16,068 nt of DNA from Porphyrobacter sp. (lineage in GTDB: Bacteria > Pseudomonadota > Alphaproteobacteria > Sphingomonadales > Sphingomonadaceae), in the NCBI GenBank assembly GCA_014359685.1, contig JACIYY010000036.1:1-16068 (forward strand). Direction: 5' to 3'. Positions within the stretch are counted from its first letter, which is position 1; every line of letters starts with the position of its first letter. The position numbers and the translations under genes are program-made. Shown in pieces: positions 15,097 to 16,068 of the stretch. The notes under the pieces were generated by a model. That model did no database searches, was not told the DNA's origin, and saw nothing but the letters and a program-made list of their open reading frames with translations.

Positions 15097-15888
15097 ATGG
15101 ACCGCGCCCCCGCACCCGCTCTGGAACAAGCTCCGCTCCCGACGGGAGACCTCGCCGCTGTGCTGGACTGGTGGCGGGGGGCAGGGGTCGACTGCGCCTT
15201 TGCCGACACGCCGCAGCGCTGGCTGCAGGAACCGGCGGCGCCGGCCGCGCCCGCCGCCGCTGCGGCGCCCTCGCCGCGCCAAATTCCCCCCGCGCCCGCC
15301 GCCGCTCCCGAGCGGCCCCGCATCGGCGGTGATCCGGCCGGCTGGCCGCAAGACCTTGCTGCCTTTCGCCGCTGGTGGGTGGAGGATCCGGCGCTCGATC
15401 CGGCGGCGGGCCACGGACCTGCGCCGCGCGTGCCGCCGCGCGGGGAGGCCGGGGCCGCGCTGATGGTGCTGGTGCCGATGCCCGAGGAACAGGATACGGC
15501 AACGCTGCTGTCAGGGCCGCAGGGCCGGCTGGTCGCGGCGATGGCGCGGGCGATGGATCTGGCGCCCGCTGCGCTCTATCTCGCCAGCGCGCTGCCGCGC
15601 CCGGTCACGCTGCCCGACTGGCGTGCCCTGGCCGCCGACGGGCTGGGCGCGGTGCTGCGCCACCACCTCGCGCTTGCCGCGCCGCAGCGGATCCTCGTGC
15701 TGGGGCGCGACATCCTGCCGCTGGTGGAGCACGATCCGGCGCAAGCCCCTCCCGCCATTCACCGATTGGAGGTGGGAGGGCGGCAGGTGCCGGTGCTGGC
15801 GAGCTACGCGCCGGGGCACCTCATCGACCATGCCCGGCTGCGCGCCGGGCTGTGGCGGCAATGGCTGGACTTCACCGATGACGGATAG
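15097..15888 (+). CDS. Uracil-DNA glycosylase-fold protein with degenerate catalytic motifs
   Basis: A 263-aa protein laid out like a family 4/5 uracil-DNA glycosylase but altered at every diagnostic site. After an N-terminal helix (DLAAVLDWWRGAGVD, 18-32) comes an Ala/Pro-rich linker (45-75). LMVLVPMPEEQD (122-133) stands where GEAPGxxED is expected, SGPQGRLVAAM (139-149) where GxPFVGxAGxLL is expected, and ASYAPGHLIDHARLRAGLW (235-253) where the T(Y)HPSxLLR...W motif is expected. Only one cysteine (C33) is present, so the four-cysteine Fe-S site of family 4 is missing. Activity as a uracil glycosylase is therefore doubtful; a DNA-binding or structural role is possible. ATG 15097 has TGAGGA just upstream. 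The lytic transglycosylase gene begins 3 bases after its stop. Confidence 0.8.
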   Translation: MDRAPAPALEQAPLPTGDLAAVLDWWRGAGVDCAFADTPQRWLQEPAAPAAPAAAAAPSPRQIPPAPAAAPERPRIGGDPAGWPQDLAAFRRWWVEDPALDPAAGHGPAPRVPPRGEAGAALMVLVPMPEEQDTATLLSGPQGRLVAAMARAMDLAPAALYLASALPRPVTLPDWRALAADGLGAVLRHHLALAAPQRILVLGRDILPLVEHDPAQAPPAIHRLEVGGRQVPVLASYAPGHLIDHARLRAGLWRQWLDFTDDG

Positions 15889-15891
15889 GGC

Positions 15892-16068
15892 ATGACCATA
15901 ACCACCCGCTCTCTCGCCGCGCTGGCCTGCGCCGCCGCGCTGGCGCTGCCGGCTGCGGCGGCAGCGCAGGCCAGCACCACCTACGACTATTTCACCGCCC
16001 ATGCCGCCAGCAGCGCCGCGCCGCACCAGCTCTCGCAGGCCGACCGGGAGTATTACGGCGCCGTCTTC
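15892..16068 (+). CDS. Secreted protein, probable lytic transglycosylase (N-terminal part)
   Basis: 59 codons run to the window edge without a stop. The protein begins MTITTRSLAALACAAALALP with an Ala/Leu-rich core and AAAAAQA, a clear Sec signal peptide probably cleaved around residue 27 (AQA-ST). The mature part seen, QLSQADREYYGAVF, matches the opening of the soluble-lytic-transglycosylase-like proteins that commonly follow the UDG-like gene in sphingomonads, as I remember the gene order. The catalytic domain lies outside the window, so the family call leans on this short stretch and on context. It starts 3 bases after the UDG-like stop, so the two are almost certainly co-transcribed. Confidence 0.6.
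   Translation, partial: MTITTRSLAALACAAALALPAAAAAQASTTYDYFTAHAASSAAPHQLSQADREYYGAVF

Noticed and set aside
13254..15332. 692-codon plus-strand open frame opposite ETF-QO
   Set aside because: It runs across the whole of an unmistakable ETF-QO gene and into the start of the UDG-like gene, with biased composition and no motif. GC-driven shadow.

Overview
The window is high-GC DNA packed with genes on both strands. It looks like a chromosomal segment from a Sphingomonadales alphaproteobacterium (Sphingomonadaceae or Erythrobacteraceae type). The pointers are the sphingomonad-style SdhB N-terminus, an sdhB-zapE pair, an ETF-QO / UDG-like / lytic-transglycosylase neighbourhood, and a textbook alphaproteobacterial EcfG-type stress promoter (GGAAC-N16-CGTT). 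This assignment rests on remembered family features and gene order, not on a search. No rRNA, tRNA, CRISPR array, insertion sequence or phage gene is visible, and no gene-free stretch exceeds about 105 bases.

Layout. (1) 1-1482: a divergent pair, the start of a PLP fold-type-I enzyme (minus, cut by the window edge) and an ATP-grasp ligase-like protein (plus), with a dyad-symmetric element between them. (2) 1561-3508: sdhB followed by the AFG1-family ATPase gene zapE, whose conserved N-terminus has no ATG/GTG/TTG start. (3) 3518-6690: three genes resembling the 'exosortase A system-associated' set: a PLP decarboxylase and an acyl-CoA ligase (AMP-forming), overlapping by ATGA on the minus strand, and a divergent acyl carrier protein. 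(4) 6696-11936: a minus-strand run read ispE, ilvD, nnrD, then a TrmA/RlmD-family RNA methyltransferase, i.e. isoprenoid synthesis, branched-chain amino acid synthesis, NAD(P)H-hydrate repair and RNA m5U methylation. (5) 12041-13339: a tiny DUF1328 membrane protein and an AI-2E/PerM family permease, behind the EcfG-type promoter. (6) 13359-16068: ETF-ubiquinone oxidoreductase (minus), then divergently a UDG-fold protein with degenerate catalytic motifs and the start of a probable secreted lytic transglycosylase.

How it works together. Most genes are core metabolism. SdhB and ETF-QO both feed electrons to ubiquinone. The parts that look least understood are the ACP / acyl ligase / PLP decarboxylase trio, which has the logic of a small carrier-bound biosynthetic module but no exosortase or exopolysaccharide gene beside it here, and the ATP-grasp / PLP pair at the left edge, which also looks like amino-acid-derived small-molecule chemistry. 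The EcfG promoter suggests that the DUF1328 gene, and possibly the permease, belong to the general stress response.
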